Source of the DNA: Formicarius rufipectus
Lineage: Eukaryota > Chordata > Aves > Passeriformes > Formicariidae
Direction of reading: 5' to 3'
DNA: 64,000 nucleotides
Assembly (NCBI GenBank): GCA_013399695.1
Contig: VXAU01001261.1
Span: 62,001 to 126,000, forward strand
The translations under genes and the position numbers were made by a program. This document shows, piece by piece, positions 1 to 11,835 of this stretch. The notes under the pieces were generated by a model, which was given only the letters and a program-made list of their open reading frames with translations, searched no databases and was not told where the DNA came from. Position 1 is the first letter of the stretch; every line of letters starts with the position of its first letter.

Positions 1-1523
1 AAATCCAGGGAGCTAATAGTAGGGCCTGGAATTTTCCAAGAAACCACCCTGAGGCTTTGTCAGAAGTGCCAGAGATTGCTCTGAGGGAGATTCTCCCAAG
101 AAGTTGGCAGCACCGCTGGTGGTTTGACCATTAAGCCAAGACTCCCTTCCAGGGCTAAGCCAGAACATCTGTCTGTCTCCAAATAAGACAGGACTAATCC
201 CACCTCCTCTTTCCTGGAGCTTGGAACTGGAGTATCTCTAAGGCTCATTCCAAGCCAATGAAGTGATTCATGCTATTCTTGTATTTCTATTGCTGATTTG
301 ATTTCTGGTTTATTTTTCTGCCCAGTCAGTGAGCTGATCAAGGAATATCCCCAGAATGAGAGTTTGTCGGGATGGGATCACTCTATGCAGCAACAAGGCA
401 GTAGATTTTTTTCAGCCACGCTCAGGGAATCTCACATTCTTCTTTTTCTCAGCTGGAAATAGTTAAATAACTCTCAATCTCCAGTCTGTGTTTTCTCTAT
501 TATGAGTTTAACTCTGTTGGTCTATGGAAACAATTTGGGGGGAACACAGGAAAAAGTAAATCACAGGATGTCTAACAAAATCTTTGCCAGTGATGGTTCC
601 TGTCATTGTCCCATCCATCCCCTGCCGCTTCCCTGGCCCATCCATGATCTCTTACACTTTCTAAGGAGGTGAGAAATAAAAAAAGAAGAGGCATTTCCAG
701 TTCTTCTCCCAATACAAATCTGACTCACAACAAAAACTCAGCTGCATTTATTTACATCGACCAGCAAGGTATTTACCGCAAGCACTGAACAAATATCTCT
801 GCAAACATCAATATTGGTATTAGACTCATAAACGTCGTCTATATTTCATAATGTAAGAAGAAATGACTTTTGGGAACCCTCGGGCCCCTCATTCATTCCA
901 GCTCCTTTATTTTTTCCCCCTCTCTTTTACTGGAGGCTGCAGGGCTGAGATATATTTAGTCCCAGAGTTCTGAGTTTGCTGCCAGGGAATACAGATTTAG
1001 TCACTCGGCTCAACCCTGAGCAGAGCCTGGTTCAGGGTGGGGATTTTGGAGGGTTCAGGACAGTTCCACTTGTCATTGGGAACATATTCTATGCAGGAAG
1101 GACTCAGGAGACTGGGTTCTTCCCAACTTTCTGTTCTGGGAGCCTTTGCTGCAGCATCCCAATGAAGGGGTAACAAGAGCTCATGTTTTATTTCCAGTCC
1201 ACAAAGGAATCTGAGGCTCTAAAATTTAAGCTGCTGTGTTTGTGGTCAAGAATTCAAACAGGCTCTTCAGTAGCTGCACCAGCTCCAGGAGCTTCTGTTT
1301 TCCACCACTTTATCTCCAAGATCCAATTGTTTTTCCCCCATTCTATCCCAGTCTACTAAACCATTCCTTGTCTCAGAGCATCTGATCTGAAGAAATCCTG
1401 ACACTGCTGAGGTGACGCTCAAAGAGAAGGAACAAACTCTGTGACCTTCAAAGCTGTCCTGGGTTTCTCCAGCTGTGGGGATGTCCCAAACTTTCCTGGC
1501 CCAGATGGTTGAGATGGACACTT
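1..1523. other. Unique sequence, no gene seen
   Basis: No recognisable repeat or coding region. Short open frames here have no family signature, and composition is ordinary mixed vertebrate DNA. The block ends where the first CR1 fragment begins. Confidence 0.5.
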
Positions 1524-1937
1524 TCATGGAATCATCATGGAATGATTTCGTGGGAAGGGACCTTAAAGACCCAGTGCCACCCCCTCCCATGGGCAGGGAC
1601 ACCTTCCACCAGCCCAGGTGGCTCCAAGCCCCGTCCAACCTGGCCTTGGACACTTCCAGGGATGGGGCAGCCACAGCTACTCTGCCCACTCTGTCCCAGG
1701 GCTGCCCACCCTCCCAGCCAAGAATTCCTTCCCAATATCCCATCTAACCCTCTGGCAGTGGGAAGCCATTCCCTCTTGTCCTGTCCCTCCATCCCTTGTC
1801 CCAAGTCCCTCTCCAGCTCTCCTGGAGCCCCTTTAGGCACTGGAAGGGGGTCTGAGTTGTCCCTGGAGCCTTCTCTCCTCCAGGTGAACACCCCCAGCTC
1901 TCCCAGAGCAGAGAAGGTCCAGGCTTTGGAACATCTG
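1524..1937 (-). mobile_element. CR1 LINE 3' fragment
   Basis: Antisense CR1 3' end. On the plus strand it begins with a degenerate tail and a 'gggaagggaccttaaagaccc' block, continues through the 'gggcagggacaccttccaccagccc' and 'cctggccttggacacttccagg' blocks, and ends in the region antisense to 'ctggagagaaggctccaggg'. About 410 bp are kept, so it is 5'-truncated as usual for CR1. Open frames on both strands here are by-products of the element. Confidence 0.93.
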
Positions 1938-3616
1938 GATAAATCCCATCCTCCTAAATGCTCACTAATCAGAAGTTGCCACTGCCTTTGTCCCAGCCTT
2001 GTCTTTGAGTCAAGCTCCCAGAAGCACTGCTCCAGTGCCAGTCAGGCATTCCTTATGGAAGTGCTGGAGCAGGAAGGGAAGGCTCCCTGCACACTCCAGG
2101 GGCTGCCAGTCAGCAGTGAGGGAGCATGGTATGCTTTTTTGGGGCACAAAACCGTCTTCCAGGCCAAGAAAGGAAACAAATATGTTAATTCATAAAAAAA
2201 AAAAAAGGAGGGAGGAGGAGGGAGGACTCTGCCCTGTTTCTTGCATTGCCTCAAGAGAGAAATGCCATCTCTCATCTCCTTCCACTCCTGCTTTCCCAGG
2301 CATCTCTTTGCCCTGCTTTCCTCTGACTTCCTCAAGAACTGGGAGCAGGCCTGAGCTGTGATGTGTCCCAGGGGAGCAGAGATGACACATGGCCATCCAG
2401 GCCTGAGCTGCAGAGGCCACATCAGGCCACGGGCAGGGCGACTCCAGCCCATGCCCCTCTCAGTAGACACCTGAGGTGACAACTCTGCCGGTCCTTCTGC
2501 TCCTCCAGGCACTGAGAGCCCATGCTCTGGCTTTTCCAGCCTCATGAGGGGCTCAACTTTTTGTCAGTAGTGAAAAAAAAACCAAACCACAGGCAAGGTC
2601 TAGTTTCCACCTCTGAGGCACCAGAGGGAGCTAAGGGAGGTTCTTCCCCACCAGAAAGTCCTGCAGAGCTCAAGGTGCCACAGGGTGTAGTTCAGGTCAT
2701 CCCTCACCTCCTCTCATCCTTTCAGGTGTCCCTCTGAGCATATGATTTTATTACATAGTCCTCCTTTGCAAAGAATAACAGCTTTCCAGGACTCCTTATA
2801 CACTTTACACTCCTGGATTAAATGACCAACAAACAGAACCAAAATCTTGCCTCAGCTATCCAGAGACTTTTAAAGTCAGCAGAAAAAATAACATTTAAGA
2901 ATTTAGGACAAGGTTTCCTGAGAAGATTCCTGTACTCAGAGATCACCTCTCCAAGTTTCTCTGGGAGTCGAGGAGCAGCTATATTTTTATTAAAATTTCA
3001 GGACTCAAAGGCATGTGATGAGATTCAGCTTTCAGCTCAGTAACTTCCAGCACTGCTGATAAACCCCAGCAACTTAAAAATAACTCCTTCCCTTCCTGCT
3101 TCAAATCTCACAAAATCAGTTACAAAAATGAGAATCTGACAAATTTTCCATTTTAAAAGTCACACTCTTGCCAGAGTTTTCAACAAAGTGGTGCTGAAGT
3201 TTTGTAGGTTGCACCACTTTGCAGGTGCCTCTTGGAGAGATGATTCCAGGCTGTTTTGCTGACACCAGTACAGGGGCCAAGTGTCCCCAGGAATCCAGGT
3301 CCTGGGAGGGTGATGCTCCTGAGGTTCAGTGGTGTGATGGAGACAGAGCTGAGTCAGTTCTGGGTGTTTGGGCTTGGTACGACTGAGGAAAAAGCAATGT
3401 TAGCACCTCCTTGCTGAGGGAATCCGCGTGGCCATGGCCCCTCCACCTCCCTGGAGCTTCAGCAGCTCCTCTGCCCCCATCACTAGGTGATGGAGAGAGT
3501 CAAACTCTTCAGGAGAACATAAGAAGGGAACCTGGGAGGTGTCAGGGCCCATTCTGGATCTCCAACTTATCACAAAGCAGGGGGGAGGTCCTGGATAAAA
3601 TAAAATCTTGGAATGG
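1938..3616. other. Unique sequence with an A-rich run
   Basis: No gene recognised. A short A-run with GGA-rich sequence lies at about 2196-2225. The part from 2750 to 3200 is AT-rich and free of recognisable repeats. Confidence 0.45.
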
Positions 3617-4195
3617 TTGGAATAGAATCATAGTTTGGGTAGGAAGGGACCTTAGAGAACGTCCAGTGGCACCCTCTGCCATGGGCAAAGACACCTACCA
3701 CCAGTCCAGGTCACTCCAAGCCCTGTCCAACCTGGCCTTGGACACTTCCAGGGATGGGGCAGCCACAGCTTCTCTGGGGAGCCTGAGGATTCACCGTTCT
3801 CACAGGGAGGAATTTCTCCCCAATATCCCATCCATCCCTGCCCTCTGGCAGTGGGAAGCCATTCCCCTTGTCCTGTCCCTCCATCCCTCGTCCCCAGTCC
3901 CTCTCCAGCTCTCCTGGAGCCCCTTCAGGCACTGGAAGGGTCTCTGAGGTCTCCCTGGAGTCTTTCCTTCTCCAGGTGAACTCCCCTCAGCTCTCTCCGG
4001 CTGCTCCCAGAGCAGAGGGGCTCCAGCCCTTGGAGCATCTCCATCACCTCCTCTGGACATGCTCCAACAGCTCCACATCCTTCTACATTTGGGGACCCTG
4101 GAGCTGGAGGCAGCTCTGCAGGGAAGGTCTCACCTGAGCAGAGCAGAGGGGGAGAATCCCTTCCCTGACCTGCTGGAGATTCCACCCAGGGAAGG
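3617..4195 (-). mobile_element. CR1 LINE 3' fragment (long)
   Basis: One of the longer CR1 copies here, about 580 bp, antisense. Beyond the usual 3' blocks it keeps the upstream part that reads on plus 'cctctggacatgctccaacagctccac' and 'gagcagagggggagaatccc'. In full-length avian CR1 this lies at the end of ORF2 and the start of the 3' UTR. No intact reverse transcriptase frame remains. Confidence 0.93.
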
Positions 4196-7100
4196 ACTTG
4201 TTCCTAAGACCAGGATGGAGGGAACGGTCCTGTCCCCACCACCCCAACCTCCAGGAGGAGTTAAGCAGAGGAACTCCAGCTGCACAAAAAGTCCACCCCA
4301 ACCACCCCAATATTTGTTTTGTAAAGAATAACAGCAATGATTATAATGTAATGATTACACCTATAATTGTGAATAACTGCAGATGTTCAACCTCTTAAGT
4401 AAGTAAAATGACAATAATATTGATATCTGATTGTTCTAACTAATGACCAATCCATGTGCCAATGCAACACCAAGCAATTACAACAGCCTGTAGGTCATTA
4501 ATGCCTCTTTGTCACTTAATGTTTTTATCATGTGAGGAGCATTTCAGGAATGTTCATTTTTTCAGAGTCTCATAAATCCTTTTTTTAGGGGATTTTGTTT
4601 GTTTGGAGCCAAAAACAAGTTACAACTTCCACTTGCAGTGCTGAGTTCTGGGCTTTCTGAGACAGACAAACCTTCAAGGGATTTTTCAGGCTCTGACTTT
4701 GGATGGAGAAATGCTTGGAATGCAACCAGGACAGCTCAGCATGGGCAGAGGAGAAACTCAACTAGCCTCCTGGGCAGCTGAAAAATCCACCTGTCCCGAC
4801 TGGAAAGGAAACTATGGCAGTCAGTGAGATGTGGTGCCACCGCTCAGGGTTAAGAAAACCTTCGTTACCAAAAGAAAACCCTCCTGAAGTGGTTGCAGGA
4901 GCACAAGAGGCTGGCAGTGCCAGGGCTGGAGGAGGGCATGGCTGGGGCAGCATTTTCCATCGTTATCCCCAGGGAATGGGCTGGATGGAGCAGCTGCTCA
5001 CTGCTCCCACCCCGAGCAGCCCTGGGGGGAGCATGAGCTGAGTTCTGCAGGGCCGGGCAGCCCCCGAGGGACTGAGCAGCACACACAGCACCCAGATGTG
5101 CCCGGGGCTGCACTTACACCCTGTGACCCGGCTGGGGCAGCGTCTGCAACCTCCAAGGAACTGGGCTGCTCTCCTTGCACCACCACGTCCTTTCTCACCT
5201 GACCATGTCCTTTCACCACCTACTCATGTCCTTTCACTGCCCGCCCATGTCCTCTAACCAGAAGATTTTCTGGTATGATTGTCACTGGAGACAGCAGGAT
5301 GTAGTGCCTCCTCTGGACAACTCACCAAACTGAATTTGGGGAAGACAGAATCTGTTTCTCATAATTTACCTTGTTCTTTCTTCCCCACAGGAAAATAATT
5401 AAAAAAAAAAGTTAAAAGAGCTGAATAGTCACAATCTACCTGTGCAAGCATAGGACATCAACAGGAGCACATCAACCAGGCCTGGAGGAGACAGGAATTC
5501 CTGGGCCCTGGAATGCTTTCAGAGAGTGCAACAGAGGAGGTGGAGGAGGAAGCTGAGAGCTAAATTGTCAATAGCAAGTGGTTGGTGCAACTCTGCTCCT
5601 CTCTGCAGCATGTTTTTCTTCACTCCCATTCACACTTGCAGCTTAAAAATAGCAGAGTCCCTGTCCCTGGCAAAGAGGTGCCACCCTTGGGGGCTGCATT
5701 CCCTCAGCTCCACAGCCTCTCCCATTGGGAACATCCTTTTGGTGTGTTGGGGCATGATGAGCTCCCCAGAGGACTTTGGCTGACCTGGAGGATCCTCTGG
5801 AGAGCTCTGAGCTCAGTGCCTGCTCCCAGGGGTCCCTCAGGAGTCAGAGCCTTCCCATCCTCACCCAACTCTGGGGCTCCACTCTGTGCTTGCTTAGGGA
5901 TACCCTGAGAGGGACCCGAAATGAAGAAGATCCAAATTCCATCCAGAACATTCCCCATAAAGGGGAAGATCCACCTGCAGATTGGGCATCTGAGCCTCTC
6001 CTTCCCCAAGGAGCTGAAGCACCACCATTCCGGGTGGCACTGCCGTGGCATCAGCTCTGCGCCCTCCCTTCCACCACCATCCCACCTGCCTCTGCCCTGT
6101 GGGAAAGCCTGGGCTGCTTTGGCCCCTCGGGGACCCTTCCTGGCAGGACCAGGGGCTGGGATGGCATCTGGGGGAGGCTGCCATTGCCCCATGGGGTGAC
6201 ACCATGCATGGCACTGCCGGGGGGGGTGTTGGCTCCTGGCACCCCCACGCCAGCAGAACGGGAGGGACGGTGGAAGCACCTGCAGATGTCACACCAGGAG
6301 CAGCTCATCACAGCAGAGCCTGGTGGGGATGGGAGAGAGGAATTGGCAGGGAGGAGAAGCAGCTGTGGGGGTTTGGGTGGGGGCTAATTAATTAGCCTGG
6401 GAGGCTAATTAGCCTGGGAGGTCACCAGCACCTTGGCTCAGCAGCTCATTAAGGAGGGTTTTGATGAATTGATTCTTTTTTGTCCTTTCTTTCTCCTCTG
6501 AATGTGAGAAACAAGCCCAGAGTGCCAGGCAGCCTGTGCAGCCCCTGGCATGGCCCAGAGGGGACATCAGGGGAGGGCAGTGGGATGGGGACGAAGGATC
6601 CCTCATTAATGACGCCAGCACTTGCTGAAGAGCAAAGGGAGGTCTTCCAGTGTCTCTCTCACACTATTCTTCCAATTCCCACCCCAACTCCAGCTCTCAG
6701 GCAGCTGCAGAAGGAGGAACTGGGTGCTGTGACCAACCTGAGCCTGGCTCAGGACTTGGCTGTCCCCTCTCTTTGCTTTTCTCCAGCTGCTCTTGACACC
6801 AGAGTGGTTTTCCTCACCGGAGAGCCTGAGTTTGGCACTGCCCATTCCTGGGTGCTGGTCCAGCCCTGCTCAGATGGCTCCCCAGGCACGGGGCCAGTTT
6901 GCTTGTTTTCTGTCTCCTCTGATGAGGGTTTTTGCCTCTAATGTCTGTAATTAAGGCCCCCCCGCAAAGCTGCCACAGCTCCTGAAGCACAACGAGGACC
7001 AGCAATGTAAAACAGTCTGGAATTCACACAGCACCTTCTCCTCCCTCCCTGCCTCTCCTTGTTGGTGCTCTCAGGTGTGACACCCCAGCTGGCTGGTGGG

Positions 7101-7379
7101 ACTTGTGAGGGAAACAACAGACCTGGTGCCTGTTTCACCCAGTTCCAGGAAACTCCCTGGCACAGCAGAAACACCCCCTGCCCCGAGCCCAGAGTGAAGG
7201 TCTAAAGGCAGGGAGATGTTACATTCCTGTGTCTCATGAGCTCGTTTGTGCCAGAGTGTGTCATTCCCTTCACAGTACAAACCTTGTCCTTCTCCACGGA
7301 CACCCCCTTGTCCCGGGGGAGAAGCTTGTGTGCCCATATGAGGTTGTGAGCTGAGCTGGTGGTGGTTTATGCCTCAGGT
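4196..7379. other. Unique sequence, locally GC-rich
   Basis: No host gene recognised. Base composition changes from AT-rich (4310-4600) to GC-rich (5940-6370). Two small local duplications are visible: 'ctaattagcctgggagg' twice at 6384-6422, and a 'catgtcctttcac'-type unit about three times at 5203-5256. Long open frames at 5704-6395 overlap on both strands in GC-rich DNA and have no protein family signature. Confidence 0.45.
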
Positions 7380-7700
7380 AGGGTCTCCCATACTGGTCAG
7401 GTCTCAACTGAAGGGTCAGACAAAGTGTGTCCTTGGGCAGCTGCCCGACAACCATCCTGGGAGAAGGACAACTCTAACTCCAAACCCGGGCAGATGGAGC
7501 TCACTTAGCCCTGCAAGGCCATCCACCTAAGAGAAGGATACTCTAACCAAACCTACATCCTGAGCACCTCACTGTCACCATCCAAGCTTGCTGGGCCCTG
7601 GCAGATGAACCTCAGGAGTAAAGGGTGGGGCCAGTTCTGCGCACGCTGTGCCTCACCTAAAACATCCACTGTGTAGGCTCAAGGGACTCACCCACATTTG
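7380..7700. other. Possible upstream part of a LINE-derived element
   Basis: The phrase 'gagaagga(c/t)a..ctctaac' occurs twice, at 7461 and 7531, about 70 bp apart, in text not like CR1. It lies just upstream of the RTE-like LINE tail and may be part of the same insertion, for example a 5' UTR retained in an internally deleted copy. That link is inference from position only. Confidence 0.25.
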
Positions 7701-7718
7701 TAAAGCCCTGAAGTGACA

Positions 7719-7810
7719 GGCGAGGGATGGAACTGCAGGTGTGAGGGATGGAACTGCAGGTGTGAGGGATGGAACTGCAGGTGTGAGGGATGGAACTGCA
7801 GGTGTGAGGG
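7719..7810. repeat. 21-bp minisatellite, about 4.3 copies
   Basis: A 21-bp unit, 'gatggaactgcaggtgtgagg', is repeated with almost no variation. Because 21 is a multiple of three it makes a periodic peptide in open frames on both strands (GWNCRCE on plus). This is an artefact of the repeat, not a protein. The near identity of the units suggests recent expansion or active length variation. Confidence 0.95.
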
Positions 7811-7972
7811 GCACTGGGAGCCGCAGACCCAACCCTGCATGCACATGGGTCAGGACATTGGTCGCTCAGGACTGACCCTGGAGATGACAGTCTTGTTTGG
7901 CAGCATCCTGAATGACCCAGCAGCCTTTATCAGGGAGATCACTGCTTGCTCCACATGGAGAGGGGCCTAGAA

Positions 7973-8060
7973 AAGGTGGCCTGACCAAAGCTCATCTCCA
8001 CCCTTCACCTGGTTGGCGAACCGTGGCCAGCGGGCATCTTCTGATGCCACATTGACTACC
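7973..8060 (+). pseudogene. Frameshifted upstream remnant of the LINE ORF
   Basis: The frame carrying G-Q-R (8025-8033) differs from the zinc-finger frame that starts at 8051. A TGA at 8042-8044 closes the latter upstream. This fits a single frameshift in a decayed ORF2, but the match here is weak. Confidence 0.3.
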
Positions 8061-8340
8061 ATCCATGGCCCACTCTGGCCTCCAACAGGGGGACATGGAG
8101 ACAGACCATCCATAACGCTGCTTCTTCCTTCGAAAATGCACACAAAGTCAGGCCCAAGGAGAAAAGACACCGCAGAAAGAACTGTGCCTGGCCAGTGCCA
8201 CCTACAGAGACTTTCTGCTGTGCCTTTTGCAGCCGGACTTGCCTGTCCCACATGGGCCTTATCAGCCATCAGTGTCTGCAGTGAGCGTGGGGAGAGCCCT
8301 TCCCAAACCTTGGTTTGTGAAGCCCAGCCATGATGATGAC
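8010..8340 (+). mobile_element. Non-CR1 LINE (RTE-like) ORF2 C-terminus and 3' end
   Basis: Reading frame 8051-8284 gives 77 residues then a TGA stop. It starts IDYHPWPTLASNRGTWR, which fits the LINE pattern 'ID...W..LA.DR..WR'. It continues through F-E at residues 27-28 and a basic stretch (KEKRHRRK, residues 36-43), and ends in a zinc-finger-like motif CAFCSRTCLSHMGLISHQC (residues 57-75), matching the 'C..C.R.C.SRIGLISH..C' terminus of several RTE-like LINE proteins. Just upstream, in another frame (from 8016), NRGQRASSDATL may match the 'GGQ(R/K).RYKDTL' segment, which implies a frameshift near 8050. A very short 3' UTR (56 bp) ends in an ATG/GAT microsatellite at 8329-8340, as expected of RTE elements. 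The copy is dead: no catalytic domain is present. The family assignment comes from motif recall and needs a database search. Confidence 0.6.
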
Positions 8341-8539
8341 AAACCTTGCCTTTCCCCAACCTTGTCAGCAGCCCCAGACCAACAACAAGGCAAAGAAAAG
8401 AAGTGATGAGGAACCAGAGCTGGGACTGGAATGGCACAGGAAACAGCAATTTAGTGACACTGGCTCAGCTGGCTGTGGAGCCCTTCAGATGCTGCTGGTC
8501 CAAAGGAGGTCACTCACACTCCTGTCCTTTTAGCTCTTG

Positions 8540-9075
8540 ATACAAGACCAGTTTTAGCATTAGAATATGTGTATTGTTTAACTGGTGGGAAAGGATGGAT
8601 AAAGGAGGATTGATGGATCACGTAGCCTGCAGAAAGCGTATATAAATCACTAAGCCCACCAACTAGAGAATCTTTGTAGCCAGTCAGGATGGAGCAGAAA
8701 GAGGAAAACAGGACATTTTGCCAGAACAGGCCTGTCCAGCTGTGCAACAGCAAAAACCAGAGAGCAGAGCAGGCACCGAGACAAAAGGTGAAGAGTTTCA
8801 CTGTACAACCACCAAGGTGATGAAGAAAAAGGAAAAGACCACCACAGTGGAGAACTGTGCATGCTCCAGCAGGAGGACTGATGTAATCGAAAGATGTGAG
8901 ATGATGTTGAGGAAAGAGACCACCCGTTTACTGTTTCCCATCTTTTGAAGTGTATAAATGTTTCAGTTTTGCTCAAAAGGGTGAGTGAGTTGGGAGGAGA
9001 GATCCCCCTCACTCCCAGTGCTGAATAAACAAATACCTGCTACTCAAAGGTACAAAGTCTCTGAGTGCTTGTTAT
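8540..9075 (+). mobile_element. LTR-like segment with TATA and poly(A) signals (uncertain)
   Basis: TATA-like motifs lie at about 8639 (gtatataaat) and 8951 (gtataaatg). An AATAAA lies at about 9024, followed by 'caaatacctgctactc'. This arrangement resembles U3-R-U5 of a retroviral LTR, and it follows the LINE tail within 200 bp. I could not find terminal TG...CA with a target duplication, so the boundaries and the LTR identity are unproven. Confidence 0.3.
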
Positions 9076-9484
9076 CAGCCAGGCTTGCTGGCATCACTCT
9101 TCTTTAATGACCTCAGCCTTAATCAATGGAATGAGGTGAGTGCAGCATCATTTCTCTGTGGCTCAGGTAACACAGCAGGGTCACTGTGTGCTCAGAGCTC
9201 GTGGCCAGGGCTGGCTCAGAAAATTCCCCTTCCCAGCAGTTCAGGGGGGCCATGGGCACAAAGGAATTTCACTTGGAGTTAGGGATGAAGCTGTTCCTTT
9301 GTACTCTGTTGATATAAAGGAACGTGGCATTCATTTTGAGGGGGAGGGATGCCAAGCAGAGGTGGGATCCACAGCCCCATGGTCCAGGTGATGTGGGAAT
9401 GGAGAGGGACACAGGGAAATGGGAGCGTTCCCTGATGCTGGTGATCATTGATGCTGTTGATCATCTTTAGGGCCATAAAGATGA
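9076..9484. other. Unique sequence
   Basis: No repeat or gene recognised. A small near-duplication, 'tgatgctg(g/t)tgatcat', occurs at about 9434-9466. Confidence 0.4.
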
Positions 9485-9903
9485 TCTGAGGCTGGAGCCC
9501 ATCTGCTCTGGGATCAGCCTGGGAGAGCTGGGGGGGTTCATCTGGAGGAGAGAAGGCTCCAGGGACAACTCAGAGACCCTTCCAGTGCTTAAAGGGGTTC
9601 AAGGAGAGCTGGAGAGGGACTTGAGACAAGGCATGGAGGGACAGGACAAGGGGGAATGGCTTCCCACTGCCAGAGGGTTAAATGGGATATTGGGAAGGAA
9701 TTTTTGGCTATGAAGGTGGGCAGGCTTTGGCACAGGTTGGGCAGAGAAACTGTGGCTGCCCCATCCCTGAAAGCGTCCAAGGCCAGGTTGGACGGAGCTT
9801 GGAGCCACCTGGGCTGGTGGAAGGTGTCCCTGCCCATGGCAGAGGGTGGCACTGGATGGGCTTGAAGGTCCCTTCCCACCCAAACCATTCTGGGGTTCCT
9901 CCT
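9485..9903 (+). mobile_element. CR1 LINE 3' fragment
   Basis: Sense CR1 3' region of about 420 bp, from 'ctggagcccatctgctctgg' to 'cccacccaaaccattctggg'. It contains 'gacaagggggaatggcttccc' and 'gggatattgggaaggaattt'. The terminal 8-mer tail is reduced to one degenerate unit. Confidence 0.93.
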
Positions 9904-11230
9904 CTAACCCTGTGGGTGACAAACTTTAGGATGCTGACAAGGAAACAGCTTTCCCAGGTGTTTCCACACCAGCAGCTCACTAGTTGTTTCTGCCCCTCAG
10001 GATCATTTCACACAGTTTGGAGGTTTTTCTTCCTCCTCATCATGGTGAGGACAAACTCTGCCTTGTGCTGCAGCCTCAGAGGTCCTTTAAGAAAGGAGTT
10101 TGAGCTCCTTTTCTAAAGCATCCTGTTAATGTGGACTGTGAGACACAGCCCAGCATCCCCCTCTGTGAGAGGAGGGGACAGGGATGCAGGTGGGGGGGCG
10201 TGACAGAGAAATGGAGATGAGGTTTAATAGGGTTTCATAGCACTGTGAAAATCTCCTTTATTAGAATCTTTCTTTCACCACACAAATTCAGATTTCTCTA
10301 GAATTGGATGATAAGGGTTAAGTTTTGCTTTATTTCACTGTGAAAATGGGTTTCAGGGAGAACGTGACCCTTCTGGGCAGGGGTGATCCCTGACTACCAG
10401 CGGGCACTCAGGGCACCCCCCACAAACAGCATCCAGGAGCCCCAAAGGCATCAACATTTTGTGTGACAAAACCAACCAGAGCACACCGAGTCACCTCCAC
10501 TTCCAGCCGTGCCATTTCTGTTTCTACTTTACACCTTTTTTCAGAGAAACATAGATTTTTCAGCAAAGGAAAAAATGCCTCCATTCAAATCCTCCCCAGT
10601 CAGCCTGGAATCAGTCTGAAAACTCTTCAGAATTCGGGATATCCCTTCTTCCCAACCAGCTCCAAGCCTTGCTGATCCTGCCTGCTTCGGGGTCTGAGTG
10701 ACACCACCCAGAGAAGTTTCTCCTCCCGTGTAATTTCTCATCCTGCTGATGGTTTCTCCCGTTTTCCAGCCTTTCATTGCACATGTGGCTCTGGAGATTA
10801 GGCAGGGACATGCCAAAACAATGTGTCACAAGGGAGACAAATGGTTTTGCCTCATGCTAGAGGAAAAAGTGGCTGAGAAGATGAGCTGCTGGCAGAAGGT
10901 CCTGTGCTTTTCCTTCCTGGAGAGACGCGTCACTGCCAATTACCCCTGGCACGAGGCAAATCCACGGTGGCACATGCGGGACTGGCTCAAGGCCTGCAGC
11001 TTCATCAAGAGGACTGATCTGATTTCAGGCTCAGGAATTCCTTTGGGGTAGGATAGATTAAAAAAAACCACCAAAAAACCAAAACCAAAACTGTTTCCAT
11101 TTTTTAGCAAAAGCAGACAAAAAAATAACTAAACCAATGGGTAAATCAGGACTTTTTCATCCCAACCTTCAAAAAATCCAGAGTTTTGAAGTGTTCTGCT
11201 TTAAGCCCCTTTGTGAGAAAAATCTCTTTT
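9904..11230. other. Unique sequence
   Basis: No gene supported. An open frame at 10749-11051 (100 residues, plus) includes a stretch RWHMRDWLKACSFIKRTD that is not obviously low-complexity, but I recognise no family and see no supporting splice structure. A C/A-rich patch lies at about 11060-11092. Confidence 0.4.
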
Positions 11231-11259
11231 ATTTAAATTTAGAAATGGCGAAATATAAC

Positions 11260-11745
11260 ACAAAGAGGTAAGGCAAACAGGAAGATGGGAAACAGTACGT
11301 ACTGGGTGCCCAGGTCCCTCGGCTCCAAAAAGCACCCATCCCAATTCAAACCCGGCGCTTTCGGAGGCTTCTCAAGTCCCACCCCACCCATGGCACACCT
11401 GTGTTCCCCTCCCCCTGGTTGGCTGTGCCGTGCCGGAGGTGGGGCCCTGGTCACGATGGCAGCCCCCATGGCCAACCATGTGGGGGGGGGGGTTTCCTTG
11501 TCCGTACACATTTCACGATGCCCTTTTCCCGATCCCTGGTACGGGCCCCACACGGGAACTGGTACCTTACAACTCCGCGAGACATCTATAGGTAAGACAA
11601 AAAAACCCCAAAACCCCATAAATTCTTATATTTGTAACCCTTGCTCAATTATTTAAATTATTTTGCTTGTAATAAAACTGTTTATTTCTCATACCTTCAG
11701 GTGGTTTTTGACTTGGTGCCCATTTAAACTTCCATTTCCTTTTAT
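11260..11745 (+). mobile_element. Possible degraded LTR or retrosequence (uncertain)
   Basis: CpG- and GC-rich text (11300-11590), unlike its AT-rich surroundings, passes abruptly into an AT-rich part with AATAAA at 11671-11676. It then reaches 'ggtggtttttgacttggtgccc', which resembles an LTR end next to a primer-binding-like TGGTGCCC. No target duplication was found. A decayed LTR or a processed-transcript insertion are both possible. Confidence 0.25.
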
Positions 11746-11835
11746 TTTTGGCATAAAAATTTGGGATTTCTAAATCTGATCAGTGAAAAGGCAGCCCCAT
11801 CATGCTCTCCCCTGGTAGGGCTCTTTGATTTATAC

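Noticed and set aside
1267..1743. 158-residue open frame on minus overlapping frames on plus
   Set aside because: It runs into the antisense CR1 fragment at 1524-1937; open frames in all directions are typical of this GC-rich CR1 3' text.
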